Positions 44,703-53,678 of a stretch of 64,000 bases of DNA are shown in pieces. Made by a program: the position numbers and the translations under genes. Numbering within the stretch: position 1 is the stretch's first letter; the number at the start of each line of letters is the position of its first letter. This stretch comes from Dyella sp. S184 (GTDB taxonomy: Bacteria > Pseudomonadota > Gammaproteobacteria > Xanthomonadales > Rhodanobacteraceae): assembly GCF_009766065.1 (NCBI RefSeq), contig NZ_LMUE01000009.1, positions 594,196-658,195 of the forward strand. Direction: 5' to 3'. Under the pieces are notes generated by a model that had not been told where the DNA came from, ran no database searches, and saw nothing but the letters and a program-made list of their open reading frames with translations.

Positions 44703-46217
44703 TCAGGCCACGACCACGGGGATCTTGCCGATCCGCGCCTGCCATTCCTTCGGACCGGTCTGATGCACCGAGGTACCCGCTGAATCCACTGCCACCGTCA
44801 CCGGCATGTCCTGCACGGTGAACTCGTAGATCGCCTCCATACCGAGATCGGCGAAGCCGACCACGCGCGAAGCCTTGATCGCCTTGGACACCAGGTAGGC
44901 CGCACCGCCCACGGCCATCAGATAGACCGACTGGTGCTTCTTGATTGCCTCGATCGCGGCCGGACCGCGCTCAGCCTTGCCGACCATGCCGAGCAGACCG
45001 GTCTGTGCCAGCACCTGCTCGGTGAACTTGTCCATGCGGGTGGCGGTGGTGGGACCGGCGGGGCCCACCACTTCGTCGCGCACCGCGTCGACCGGGCCGA
45101 CGTAGTAGATGAAGCGGCCCTTGAAGTCGACTGGCAGCGACTCGCCCTTGTTCAACATCTCGACCATGCGCTTGTGCGCGGCATCGCGTCCGGTCAGCAG
45201 TTTGCCGTTGAGCAGCAGCACTTCGCCCGGCTTCCAGCTCGCCACTTCCTCGCGCGTCACCGTATCGAGGTTCACCCGTCGGCCCTTCGAGCTGTCGTAG
45301 GTCAGCTTCGGCCAGTCTTCCAGCGACGGCGGATCGAGCATCACCGGGCCGGAACCGTCCAGCGTGAAGTGCGCATGGCGGGTAGCGGCGCAGTTCGGGA
45401 TCAGTGCCACCGGCAGGTTCGCCGCATGGGTCGGGTAATCCTTGATCTTGATGTCAAGCACGGTGGTGAGGCCACCCAAGCCCTGCGCACCGATGCCGAG
45501 CGCGTTGACCTTCTCGTACAGCTCGATGCGCAGTTCCTCGGCGCGATTGCTCGGGCCGCGAGCGATCAGCTCCTGAATGTCGATCGGCTCCATCAGCGCC
45601 TCCTTCGCCAGCAGCATCGCCTTCTCGGCGGTGCCGCCGATACCGAGACCGAGCATGCCTGGCGGGCACCAGCCGGCGCCCATCGTGGGCACGGTCTTCA
45701 ACACCCAGTCGACGATCGAGTCGGACGGATTGAGCATCACGAACTTCGATTTCGCCTCGGAGCCGCCGCCCTTCGCCGCCACGATCACATCGAGCTTGTC
45801 GCCCGGCACGATCGAGACATTGATGATCGCCGGCGTGTTGTCCTTGGTATTGATGCGCTTGCCCGCGGGGTCGGCCAGGATGCTGGCGCGCAGCTTGTTG
45901 TCCGGGTCGTTGTAGGCACGGCGTACACCCTCGTTGACCATCTCATCCAGCGAAAGCGTTGCGTCCCACTGCACGTTCATGCCGACCTTGAGGAACACAG
46001 TGACGATGCCAGTGTCCTGGCACAACGGCCGATGACCCTCAGCCGCCATGCGCGAGTTGATCAGGATCTGCGCCATCGCGTCTTTCGCCGCCGGACTTTC
46101 CTCGCGCTCATAGGCGGCCGCGAGACCCTTGATGTAGTCAACCGGGTGGTAATAGCTGATGTACTGCAGCGCGTCGGCGACGGACTGGATCAGATCGTTT
46201 TGCTTGATGATGGTCAT
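44703..46217 (-). CDS. fumA: class I fumarate hydratase
   Basis: 504-residue iron-sulfur fumarase interconverting fumarate and malate in the TCA cycle. Candidate 4Fe-4S cysteines are Cys66 in PLCQDTG, one in PNCAATRHAHF and one in AGWCPPGMLG, all as in the family. The C-terminal domain (VGPAGPTTATRMDKFTEQVLAQ) is intact. It is a single-chain enzyme of the FumA/FumB type; the symbol distinguishes nothing between these. It lies upstream of the lysine fusion gene with a gap of about 160 bases, so it probably has its own transcript. Confidence 0.95.
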   Translation of the reverse strand: MTIIKQNDLIQSVADALQYISYYHPVDYIKGLAAAYEREESPAAKDAMAQILINSRMAAEGHRPLCQDTGIVTVFLKVGMNVQWDATLSLDEMVNEGVRRAYNDPDNKLRASILADPAGKRINTKDNTPAIINVSIVPGDKLDVIVAAKGGGSEAKSKFVMLNPSDSIVDWVLKTVPTMGAGWCPPGMLGLGIGGTAEKAMLLAKEALMEPIDIQELIARGPSNRAEELRIELYEKVNALGIGAQGLGGLTTVLDIKIKDYPTHAANLPVALIPNCAATRHAHFTLDGSGPVMLDPPSLEDWPKLTYDSSKGRRVNLDTVTREEVASWKPGEVLLLNGKLLTGRDAAHKRMVEMLNKGESLPVDFKGRFIYYVGPVDAVRDEVVGPAGPTTATRMDKFTEQVLAQTGLLGMVGKAERGPAAIEAIKKHQSVYLMAVGGAAYLVSKAIKASRVVGFADLGMEAIYEFTVQDMPVTVAVDSAGTSVHQTGPKEWQARIGKIPVVVA

Positions 46218-46305
46218 GGCGATGGCTTCGACTTCGGGGGAAGGCGCCGGAACGACCGTCCGCAGCGCGCAAGCCGCCTATTGTGCCGCAACCTGGCCCA
46301 GCCTC

Positions 46306-46340
46306 AAAAAACAGCGGCCGCACAGGGCGGCCGCTGTTTT
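46306..46340 (-). terminator. intrinsic terminator downstream of the beta-barrel gene
   Basis: A 14-bp perfect stem AAAACAGCGGCCGC / GCGGCCGCTGTTTT with a 5-base loop. Read on the minus strand it ends in six T residues and lies 17 bases after the beta-barrel stop, a strong terminator. On the plus strand it also ends in four T residues. Confidence 0.85.
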
Positions 46341-46357
46341 GACGCAAGTGCGATCAT

Positions 46358-46939
46358 TCAGAAGCGATATTCGGCAAATGCCGAGGTCACCCCGATATAG
46401 CCGCGAAACTGCAGGCCATCGGCCCTCGCTCTTGCACGATATAGGTCGTAGTCCAAGCCAAGGCTGAAGTGTGGCGTGATGTCATAACCGACGCCGAGAC
46501 CGGCGTAACCGCCATTGCCACTGATGCTTTGCGAACCGTAACCGCTGACGCTTGCTTTAAGCGTGGAATGGAGATAGCCGCCGCGACCGGAGATGTACCA
46601 ATTATTCCCAAACTTGTACTTGAGGTTGAGGCCTGCCAATGGACCCTTGCCCTGATCGGTGGCACGGGCGCTGATGCCGTCTATGTTTACCGGGCCGTGG
46701 ATCGAACCCAGGTCGACATAACCGACTTCGACGCCAAAATTCCAGGTGTCGTTATACCAGGTGTATCCCGCACGTATGGCGGAGCTGAAAGCCGTGTTGT
46801 TGGTCGCGGTACCGCTGTTATAACTCGACTGCCCCAGATTGCCGTTGATGAAAAATGTGCCTGGATCGGTGGCGAACGAACTGCCCGAAGCTGCCATCAG
46901 CACGGCAGCAATGGCGGTTATCTGAAATCGCTTATTCAT
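46358..46939 (-). CDS. outer-membrane beta-barrel protein
   Basis: 193-residue protein with a signal peptide (MNKRFQITAIAAVLMAASG, cleavage near SFA-T) and alternating polar/aromatic strands typical of an eight-stranded barrel of the opacity/OmpA-like (PF13505) group: FINGNLGQSSYN, AGYTWYNDTWNFGVEVGYVDL, LNLKYKFGNNWYISGRGGYLH, and the terminal TSAFAEYRF with the final Phe used for BAM recognition. Function unknown. It has a good terminator and an upstream decayed paralogue. The start at 46939 gives the signal peptide; the frame is open 29 codons further up. Confidence 0.85.
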   Translation of the reverse strand: MNKRFQITAIAAVLMAASGSSFATDPGTFFINGNLGQSSYNSGTATNNTAFSSAIRAGYTWYNDTWNFGVEVGYVDLGSIHGPVNIDGISARATDQGKGPLAGLNLKYKFGNNWYISGRGGYLHSTLKASVSGYGSQSISGNGGYAGLGVGYDITPHFSLGLDYDLYRARARADGLQFRGYIGVTSAFAEYRF

Positions 46940-47026
46940 AAGCTTCCCTGTTTGGTCGTATTTGCCCCTCGCAGCCCCATGCACGCGAGAACGCGCATTC
47001 TTGCTAATTTGCCGGCACATAAGCAA

Positions 47027-47386
47027 TCGACGCAGAAAAATGCGCAGCGCTTAATGGATCAACCAGTCGCGTCGCAAAAACCTACTTCCAGGCGATACTT
47101 TCGCCCGGTAAATGGAGCATGCGGTTTCGCAGGATCTGGGGCTGGGTCCGGCAATCTTCAGGGGGACCGCCGTGCTGCTGACGGGAGGCACTACGAGTAG
47201 ACGAAACGCGGCAAGGCCTGGCCAAGCGATAGAACAACTCTGCACGGCCGGCGGCCGCGTGACTGGTGTGTACTCGAGCTTGGCTAGGCAACCTGCCGCC
47301 AAATTGACCCATCCCGAAAACGCCAACGGCCACGCGAGGTGGCTGCTGGGCCGTTTCCATTGCCCGTTACGTAGCGTGCGCTCGGT
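47027..47386. other. intergenic region between the two beta-barrel genes
   Basis: About 360 bases with no convincing gene on either strand. The minus-strand frames within it have no homologous features. It may contain the promoter of the intact beta-barrel gene, but I can identify no clear -35/-10 pair. Confidence 0.3.
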
Positions 47387-48040
47387 TCAGAAGCGGTATT
47401 CGGCGGACACCGAATACAACGCGACATTGACCCCGGTGCCCGTGCCATTGCTGATTGGGTGCGCGTGGTAGTTGTCGTAGCTCAGGCCAATACTGACATT
47501 CGATGGCAGGTTGTACCCCGCACCCACACCAAGATACTCGCCAGTGCCGGTTGAAGAAAAATTGTAGTGTTCCACTGCCATATACGTTTTAAGGGAGGCG
47601 CAGTCATGAATCCCGTCCCCTCGCTCTCGACTTGTGAGTGGAACCAGCCGCCACGAGCCGACACGTACCAGTTGTCATTGATGTTGTACTTCAGGTTGCC
47701 GCCCGGCAACCAATCGCGACTTTTCACGTCATTCGTGTAGTAGTTGTTGGCAAATCCCGGCAATGTCCGCATGGACTGACCAGGTCAACATAACCGGCTT
47801 CAACACCGAAGTCCGCCACGCTATGCCAGCGGTAGCCAAAACGCAGCGCGCCGGCCGTATCCTTCGTATCCGGGTTGCCACCAATGTATAAATTGTAGTG
47901 AGCTGTGTTGTACGTGGAGGCGACGCTGTAATCCGCCTGACCGGCATCGACATTCACGTAGAAGTTGCCGCCATCCGCCAAAGAACCCGTGGAAATACCA
48001 CCCATGGCCAGACCCACACAGCCATCATCAACTTGTTCAT
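47387..48040 (-). pseudogene. decayed paralogue of the adjacent outer-membrane beta-barrel gene
   Basis: Three reading frames must be joined to read one barrel protein. ATG at 48038-48040 starts MNKLMMAV. A TG duplication in GTGTG shifts to GLAMGGISTGSLADGGNFYVNVDAG up to GVEAGYVDLVS near 47773. A second shift leads to MRTLPGFANNYY up to GTGFMTAP near 47605, and a third to MAVEHYNFSSTGTGEYLG and the terminal SVSAEYRF at 47387. It aligns with the intact neighbour, including the ends (SVSAEYRF versus TSAFAEYRF). Several lesions make a single sequencing error unlikely, although read errors cannot be excluded. Confidence 0.8.
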
Positions 48041-48312
48041 TGCGATTTTCCTTTTTCGACAGTGATCAGTGAATGCCGCTCAAGAATCTATGCAGATGGC
48101 AACTTTCTGAGTTCGTCTTTACGTGCTTTTGTCCCTGGTGATCTTGCAAGACAGCTCAACGTAATCATGCACAGCGCGACATGCATGTAACGGTTGACTA
48201 TATGGATCGCCAGCACGCCTATCGTCATTGCCAATCTGCACATGCGGGGCGCGCTTGCCGCGTGGCGACGCGGCCGTCATGCTTCGGCCTTCCTTGGTTA
48301 AAGCCGCTTGCC

Positions 48313-49632
48313 ATGCCCAGACCCGATAGTGGTTACCAGCGCAGTCTACGTCCGTGGGACGCCGCGCTGATCGTGGTCGGCGGCATTATCGGCGGCGGCA
48401 TCTTTCTCAACCCGGGCATTGCCGCGCAGCGCACCGACTCGGGCCTGACCTTGCTGCTGATGTGGGCCGGCGCCGGTGTACTCACCCTGATCGGCGCGCT
48501 GTGCTACGCCGAGCTCGGTGCACGTCGACCCCACGCGGGCGGCACTTATGTGTACCTGCGCGAGGCGTTCGGGCCGCTGGCCGGGTTCCTGTTCGGCTGG
48601 ACCATGCTGTTGGTGATCTATTCCGGCTCCACCGCCGCGGTGGCGACCATCTTCGCCAGCTATACGGCGGCGGCGTTCGGCCTGCCACCGTCGATGGCGT
48701 TGCCGCTGACCATCGGCGCGTTGGTATTCGTCAGCGGGATCAATTTGTTCGGTATCCGCCTGGGCGCGCAGATCCAGAACCTGTTCGCCCTGCTCAAGCT
48801 GCTGGCGGTGGCGGTGCTGGTGGTATGCGGCCTGTTCCTCGCGGGTGCCGGTCATGGCCAGATCCTGGCCGTCGACCCGGCCCGTAATGACGTCGGTTTC
48901 ATCGGTGCGGCGCTGCCGGTGCTGTTTGCCTATTCCGGTTTCACCTATCTCAACAATCTGGCCGGCGAAGTGCGCGATCCACAACGCACGCTGCCACGTG
49001 CACTGTTCCTCGGCATGCTGCTGGTGATCGCCGCCTACGTGCTGGTCAACGTGGCTTATCTGGCCGTGCTCGGTCATGCCGGGCTCGCGGCCAGCCGCGC
49101 GCCGGCAGCGGACGTGATGCAGCAGGTATTCGGCCCGCTCGGTGCCAAGGTGATCGCGCTGGGGGTGGCGATCTCCACGCTGGGCTTCTGCAACATCACC
49201 CTGGTCGCCGGCGCGCGGGTGCTGCAAGTGATGGGCGAGGATGGGCTGTTCTTCCACGCGGTGGCGCGGCTGCATCCGCGCTATCGCACGCCGAACACGG
49301 CGTTGCTGTTGCTGGCCGGCTGGGCGATCGTGCTGGCACTGTCGGGCAGCTATGGCCAACTGCTGGATTACGCCACGTTCGGCGACTGGCTGGCCTGCGC
49401 GGCCGGCGTCGCCACACTGTTCTGGTATCGCCGCCGCGATGGCGGTTCGGCCAGTTTCAAGGTCCCCGGCTACCCATGGCTGCCGCTGCTGTTCATCGGC
49501 ACCGTGGCGTGGGTGGTGGTAATGACGATGCGCGACAACCCGCGCAACGCCGGCATCGGCGCACTGATCATGGCCGCCGGCGTGCCGGTGTATCTGGTCT
49601 GGCGCCACTTGTTCAGTCGCGCACGCACCTAA
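48313..49632 (+). CDS. APC-family amino-acid permease
   Basis: 439-residue transporter with about twelve membrane helices. The helix 1 motif GGIIGGGIFLNPG is the APC substrate-binding glycine-rich loop; helix 6 FAYSGFTYLNNLAGEVRDP is also typical. Substrate cannot be told from sequence. ATG at 48313 removes 44 upstream codons that have no permease features. It diverges from the barrel pseudogene and lies 51 bases before the iron-sulfur subunit gene. Confidence 0.88.
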   Translation: MPRPDSGYQRSLRPWDAALIVVGGIIGGGIFLNPGIAAQRTDSGLTLLLMWAGAGVLTLIGALCYAELGARRPHAGGTYVYLREAFGPLAGFLFGWTMLLVIYSGSTAAVATIFASYTAAAFGLPPSMALPLTIGALVFVSGINLFGIRLGAQIQNLFALLKLLAVAVLVVCGLFLAGAGHGQILAVDPARNDVGFIGAALPVLFAYSGFTYLNNLAGEVRDPQRTLPRALFLGMLLVIAAYVLVNVAYLAVLGHAGLAASRAPAADVMQQVFGPLGAKVIALGVAISTLGFCNITLVAGARVLQVMGEDGLFFHAVARLHPRYRTPNTALLLLAGWAIVLALSGSYGQLLDYATFGDWLACAAGVATLFWYRRRDGGSASFKVPGYPWLPLLFIGTVAWVVVMTMRDNPRNAGIGALIMAAGVPVYLVWRHLFSRART

Positions 49633-49683
49633 GTCATCGGCAGCAATGCCACAATGTGCGGATAGGACTCAAGGAGATGTTGG

Positions 49684-50220
49684 ATGGCGCCAGTGCAAGC
49701 CCAGGCCGTGCCGGTCACTTCGGACAGCAGCATCGTGGCCGAGAAGGTGCGCGACGGCATTGATCTCGAGATCAACGGCGAGCATTACCGTCACACGGGC
49801 GATCCGCAGATGCCGCTGCTGTGGTACCTGCGCGACATACTGCGGCTGACTGGCACCAAGTACGCCGGCGGCCACGACTCCACCGGTGCCGATCTGGTGC
49901 TCATAGATGGCAATGCCGTCTCGGCGATCACCCAGCCGATGGCGAAACTGGCCGACAAGTCGGTGACCACGGTAGAGGGGCTGGCTGCAAACGACGGCGG
50001 CCTGCATCCGGTGCAACAGGCTTTCATCGACGAGGATGCGATCGGTTGCGGCTATTGCACGCCCGGCTGGCTGATTGCGTCGGTCGACCTGCTCAAGCGC
50101 AAGCCTCATCCGACCGATGACGATATCGACCAGCTGCCCAATCTGTGCCGCTGCGGCTGCCAGACTCGCGTGCGCCGTGCCATCAAGCGCGTTGCCGCCG
50201 GCAAGGTGAGCCAGCTATGA
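49684..50220 (+). CDS. degenerate (2Fe-2S) subunit of a molybdenum hydroxylase (IorA-like)
   Basis: 178-residue small subunit related to isoquinoline 1-oxidoreductase alpha (IorA). The fold marks are intact (PLLWYLRDILRLTGTKY, VTTVEGL), but the N-terminal plant-ferredoxin [2Fe-2S] site is lost: the CGxGxCGAC region reads AGGHDSTGAD (Gly62, Thr67 and Asp70 at the cysteine positions) and the fourth cysteine position is Ile82. The C-terminal cluster survives: Cys122 and Cys125 (GCGYC), Cys155 and Cys157 (NLCRCG). The stop overlaps the next gene by 4 bases (ATGA). The N-terminal 25-residue extension is also unusual. Confidence 0.85.
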   Translation: MAPVQAQAVPVTSDSSIVAEKVRDGIDLEINGEHYRHTGDPQMPLLWYLRDILRLTGTKYAGGHDSTGADLVLIDGNAVSAITQPMAKLADKSVTTVEGLAANDGGLHPVQQAFIDEDAIGCGYCTPGWLIASVDLLKRKPHPTDDDIDQLPNLCRCGCQTRVRRAIKRVAAGKVSQL

Positions 50221-52472
50221 GCGACAGCATCCGACTTTCGCGTCGCCGTTTCCTGCAAGTGCTGGCCGGTGGCGCCGGCGTGCTGCTGGTCGGCATCCGT
50301 ACGGCCAGCGCGACCGATGCGCCGCTGCCGGCTGCCATGCTCGGCGATACTTTTTACGACCTCGGCGCGTACGTGCGCATCGACAGCGACGGCAATGTGC
50401 TGATCGGCGCGCGCGATCCGGATACCGGCACTGGCGTGGCCACCTCGCTGCCGCGGATCATCGCCGATGAACTCGATGCCGACTGGAAAAGCGTCAGCGT
50501 GGTGCCGCTCGGGCTCGGCGTGACTGACAACAACGGCCAGCCTCGTTGGACCTACGGACGTCAGGTCGGTGGCACCGGCGGATCGATTCCTGCCGCCTGG
50601 AACGATCTGCGCAGCGTGGGCGCGCTGGCACGCTGGCTGCTGCTGCAGGCTGCGGCCCGTCGGTTTGGCGTGGCGGCCGATCGACTGCGCTGCGATTCCG
50701 GCACAGTGATCGCGCCGGACGGCCGCCGCCTCAGCTATGGCAGCCTCGCCGGCGACGCCAGCAAGATCGCCCTGCCGAACAATCCACCAGCACCCAAGAC
50801 ACCTGATCGTTACCAGCTGATCGGCAGTCCCGCCGGCGACGTGGATGCACGCGAGATCGTCACCGGTCAGACGCAATATGCGATCGACCACTACTACGGC
50901 GACGCGCTGGTCGCCGTACTGGTGCATTGCCCCTGGCCGGATGGCACGCTGGCAAGCTTCGACTTCGCCGACGCCAAGGCCGTCAAGGGCGTGGTGGACG
51001 TGATCTCGCTCAAACCCGAGCCCGGCCAGCCGCTGGGCAGCACGGTGATTGCACCGGCGGTGGCCGTGCTGGCCGAAGACACCTGGTCGGCGCTGCAGGG
51101 ACGGCAGAAGCTCAAGCTCGAATGGAAGCCCGGTGCCAGCGGCAGCGAAAACAGCGCCGTACTGGAACAGCAGGCCGATGCCCTGCTTGCCGGCAAGACA
51201 GCTCCCACCTCGCGCGTGCGCGACGACGGCGACGTCGATGCCGCCGGCAAGAAAGCCGCGCGCCGGCTGCAGGCAAGCTATTACCAGCCGTGGCTGGCGC
51301 ATGCCACCGCCGAGCCGATGAATTGCATGGTGCGACTGGAGAAGGATCACGCCAGCGTGGTCGTTCCGACCCAGGCGCCACAGAAAGCCTGGGCCGTGGT
51401 GCAACGCCTCACCGGCCTCGGCCCCGACCAGATCGAGGTCAGCGTGCCGCGCGTCGGTGGTGGTTACGGCCGCCGGCTTGACCACGACTATGTTGCCGAA
51501 GCGGTGATGCTGGCCAAGGTCGTCAACAAACCGGTGCGCCTGCTATGGATGCGCGAACAGGATCTCGAGCACGACTACTACCGCTCCGGCAGCGTGCACC
51601 AACTCAGCATGACCATGGATCGCAAGCGCCAGTTGATCGGCTGGGACCAGCGCATGGCCAGCGCTTCGGCCCTGGTGCATCGCGGTGTACCGGACAACCG
51701 CCTGTGGACTTCCGAACTGCAGGCCGACCAGTTGCCCGCCGCGCTGGTGCCGAACTATCGCAGTGACTGGTACGCCCTCAACTCTGCGATCCCGCGTGGC
51801 CCGATGCGCGGCATGCCGCACCTGAGCAACGCATTCGCGGTGGAAAGCTTCATCGACGAAATCGCGCACAGCATGAAGGAGGATCCGCTCGACACCCACA
51901 TGCGCCTGCTCGGTACACCGCGCCAGCTGTCGCTGAGCGCGGGCGGCGTGCTGGACACCGCGCGCCTGATCAACGTGCTGAAGCTGGTCACCGACCGCAT
52001 CGGCTGGAAGAACTGGCTGCACAGCGTCAACGGGCTGGGCATCGCCTGCTGGCATGTCGAAGGCGCTTATGTGGCGCACGCGATCGAGGTGGCGATGCAG
52101 GGTGAGAAGCTGGTCATCGAGCGCGCCGTCTGCGCCGTCGACGTCGGTCGCGTCATCAATCCGACAGGACTGGAAGGCCAGGTCGCTGGCGCAACTCTCG
52201 ACGCGCTCTCCATCGCACTCAACTTGGCGATCACCTTCAAGGATGGCCAGATCCAGCAACACAACCTGAAGGATTACCCGCTGGCCAGCATGGCCCAACT
52301 GCCTGATGCCGTGGAAGTAATCGTGGTTCCCCATGATGACCTGCCACCCATCGGCGCCAGTTTTCTCGCCATGCCCACCGCTGCTCCGGCCCTGGCGAAC
52401 GCGGTGTTCCGCGCCACCGCCGTACGCGTTCGGCGACTGCCGCTGATGAAGGAGTTGCTGCGGCTGCTGTGA
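50217..52472 (+). CDS. molybdopterin-binding subunit of a molybdenum hydroxylase (IorB-like), catalytic Glu missing
   Basis: 751-residue large subunit of the isoquinoline 1-oxidoreductase beta type in the xanthine-oxidase superfamily. It begins with a Tat signal (RRRFLQ at 9-14 then LAGGAGVLL), as in family members. Mo-cofactor marks are visible (GVATSLPRIIADELD, VGGGYGRRLDHDYVAEA, REQDLEHDYYR, NAFAVESFIDEI). Near the C terminus the family GxGEPGxPP loop reads GASFLAMPT, placing Phe716 where the catalytic Glu should be. Together with the changed small subunit this suggests loss or change of activity. It overlaps the small subunit by 4 bases. No cytochrome partner is visible. Confidence 0.87.
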   Translation: MSDSIRLSRRRFLQVLAGGAGVLLVGIRTASATDAPLPAAMLGDTFYDLGAYVRIDSDGNVLIGARDPDTGTGVATSLPRIIADELDADWKSVSVVPLGLGVTDNNGQPRWTYGRQVGGTGGSIPAAWNDLRSVGALARWLLLQAAARRFGVAADRLRCDSGTVIAPDGRRLSYGSLAGDASKIALPNNPPAPKTPDRYQLIGSPAGDVDAREIVTGQTQYAIDHYYGDALVAVLVHCPWPDGTLASFDFADAKAVKGVVDVISLKPEPGQPLGSTVIAPAVAVLAEDTWSALQGRQKLKLEWKPGASGSENSAVLEQQADALLAGKTAPTSRVRDDGDVDAAGKKAARRLQASYYQPWLAHATAEPMNCMVRLEKDHASVVVPTQAPQKAWAVVQRLTGLGPDQIEVSVPRVGGGYGRRLDHDYVAEAVMLAKVVNKPVRLLWMREQDLEHDYYRSGSVHQLSMTMDRKRQLIGWDQRMASASALVHRGVPDNRLWTSELQADQLPAALVPNYRSDWYALNSAIPRGPMRGMPHLSNAFAVESFIDEIAHSMKEDPLDTHMRLLGTPRQLSLSAGGVLDTARLINVLKLVTDRIGWKNWLHSVNGLGIACWHVEGAYVAHAIEVAMQGEKLVIERAVCAVDVGRVINPTGLEGQVAGATLDALSIALNLAITFKDGQIQQHNLKDYPLASMAQLPDAVEVIVVPHDDLPPIGASFLAMPTAAPALANAVFRATAVRVRRLPLMKELLRLL

Positions 52473-52507
52473 CCGAGTGGCGCCCCGCTGGTGAGGGCGT
52501 ATCGTGC

Positions 52508-53005
52508 ATGCTCCCCAGAACCAGGTTCCCCATGGCAACGAAAATGCTCTTTCCTCAGGAAGGCTTCCTGAGCCATCTGGAACTTCCCGACGCGCCCGCT
52601 CTGCAGGCAGCAGGCGTACCGCTTTCCCCGCTCCTGGCCCGGATTCTTTTCGCTTCGGATGGAACCGAGGAACTGACGAAAGCCGCCGGCTACCTGATCC
52701 AGCTGTTGAAAGCCCGCAAGGCCACGCTGCAGGCGTCGTTCGACACCGAGCTGGTCGCCGGCGAGCTGCGTCGCCACCAGAAGTTCGCCAAAGCAGGGCA
52801 GCCATCGCCCCATATCGTCCAGCTCCGGCAGCAGCAGGCCGCCGCACGGCAAGCCTCCAGCCAGTCGAAGCAGTCGTTCATCCAGGCCGCCGCTGCTTTC
52901 GTGCGGGAAGCCGGTATCCAGGTTCCCCAGCGGGTGGCGCTCGAGGTGTTCATCACCCACTGGATCGATGCCAATGTGCCGAAGGAATTCGTCTCCGCGG
53001 CATAA
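52508..53005 (+). CDS. hypothetical protein
   Basis: 165-residue soluble protein that I do not recognise. It lies 35 bases after the molybdenum hydroxylase large subunit. The body (LLKARKATLQASFDTELVAGELRRHQKF and IVQLRQQQAAARQASSQSKQ) is helical and could form a coiled coil; the C terminus has FVREAGIQVPQRVALEVFITHWIDANVPKEF. GAGGG precedes the ATG at 52508; the ATG at 52532 (MATKMLFPQ) is an alternative. A link to the enzyme is only positional. Confidence 0.6.
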   Translation: MLPRTRFPMATKMLFPQEGFLSHLELPDAPALQAAGVPLSPLLARILFASDGTEELTKAAGYLIQLLKARKATLQASFDTELVAGELRRHQKFAKAGQPSPHIVQLRQQQAAARQASSQSKQSFIQAAAAFVREAGIQVPQRVALEVFITHWIDANVPKEFVSAA

Positions 53006-53143
53006 CAAGGCCAGCCCGTGCTGCGTCCCACTGAACGAGTCGGACAAGATCGATTGGATCGCATGGAACCGTGAATTTCCGCTCTCGACGGCGGGTTCAA
53101 CCGCTCGCTGATACGCTGTGACGCAAACCAGTGAGAGCCGAGC

Positions 53144-53587
53144 ATGATAGAGCAGCATTCAAATCACCCCGTCGTGTTCTACGCTTCGATTTGGATTGCG
53201 ATGGCTCTACTAGTTGGCGCGCTAACTGGCTCAGTAAACCTTGTTCGATATCGCGCAATGGCTTCGGACGGTGTCATGTCATCGGGGATAGTTCTATCTC
53301 TGGAGCCCGGCAATCATCAGACCATTCATTATTCTTATCGCGTGGACGACAGGACGTACAAAGGATTCGGCGACTTAGGTTTTGGCAACCCTCCTTTTGA
53401 GTCATTAAGAGCTGGAGATTCGGTAACGGTCTATTACCGCGCAACCGACCCAAGCGTATCTATCCTTGGTGATCCCGTGACCAGACTGAATAACGAAATC
53501 GAAAGCGTCCTGGGCGCAATGCTTTTGCTTCCATCCATTCTCGTTGGAATCATCGCGGTGCGGAGGAGATCGAGACGATTCACATAG
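53144..53587 (+). CDS. DUF3592-like membrane protein
   Basis: 147-residue protein with an N-terminal membrane helix (VVFYASIWIAMALLVGALTG), a beta-rich domain (MSSGIVLSLEPGNHQTIHYSYRVDDRTYKG, DSVTVYYRATDPSVSIL) typical of DUF3592 proteins, and a C-terminal helix (AMLLLPSILVGIIAV) with a basic tail. Function unknown. Its A/T content is clearly higher than in the neighbours, suggesting recent acquisition (inference). Confidence 0.75.
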   Translation: MIEQHSNHPVVFYASIWIAMALLVGALTGSVNLVRYRAMASDGVMSSGIVLSLEPGNHQTIHYSYRVDDRTYKGFGDLGFGNPPFESLRAGDSVTVYYRATDPSVSILGDPVTRLNNEIESVLGAMLLLPSILVGIIAVRRRSRRFT

Positions 53588-53678
53588 GATTCGCGTCAAG
53601 AGAAGCAGCAAAGAGCAGGTCAATTCTCGCGCCGCCATAAGTGGAAATGTCGGCGATACATTACCTGTGTAGAAAACA

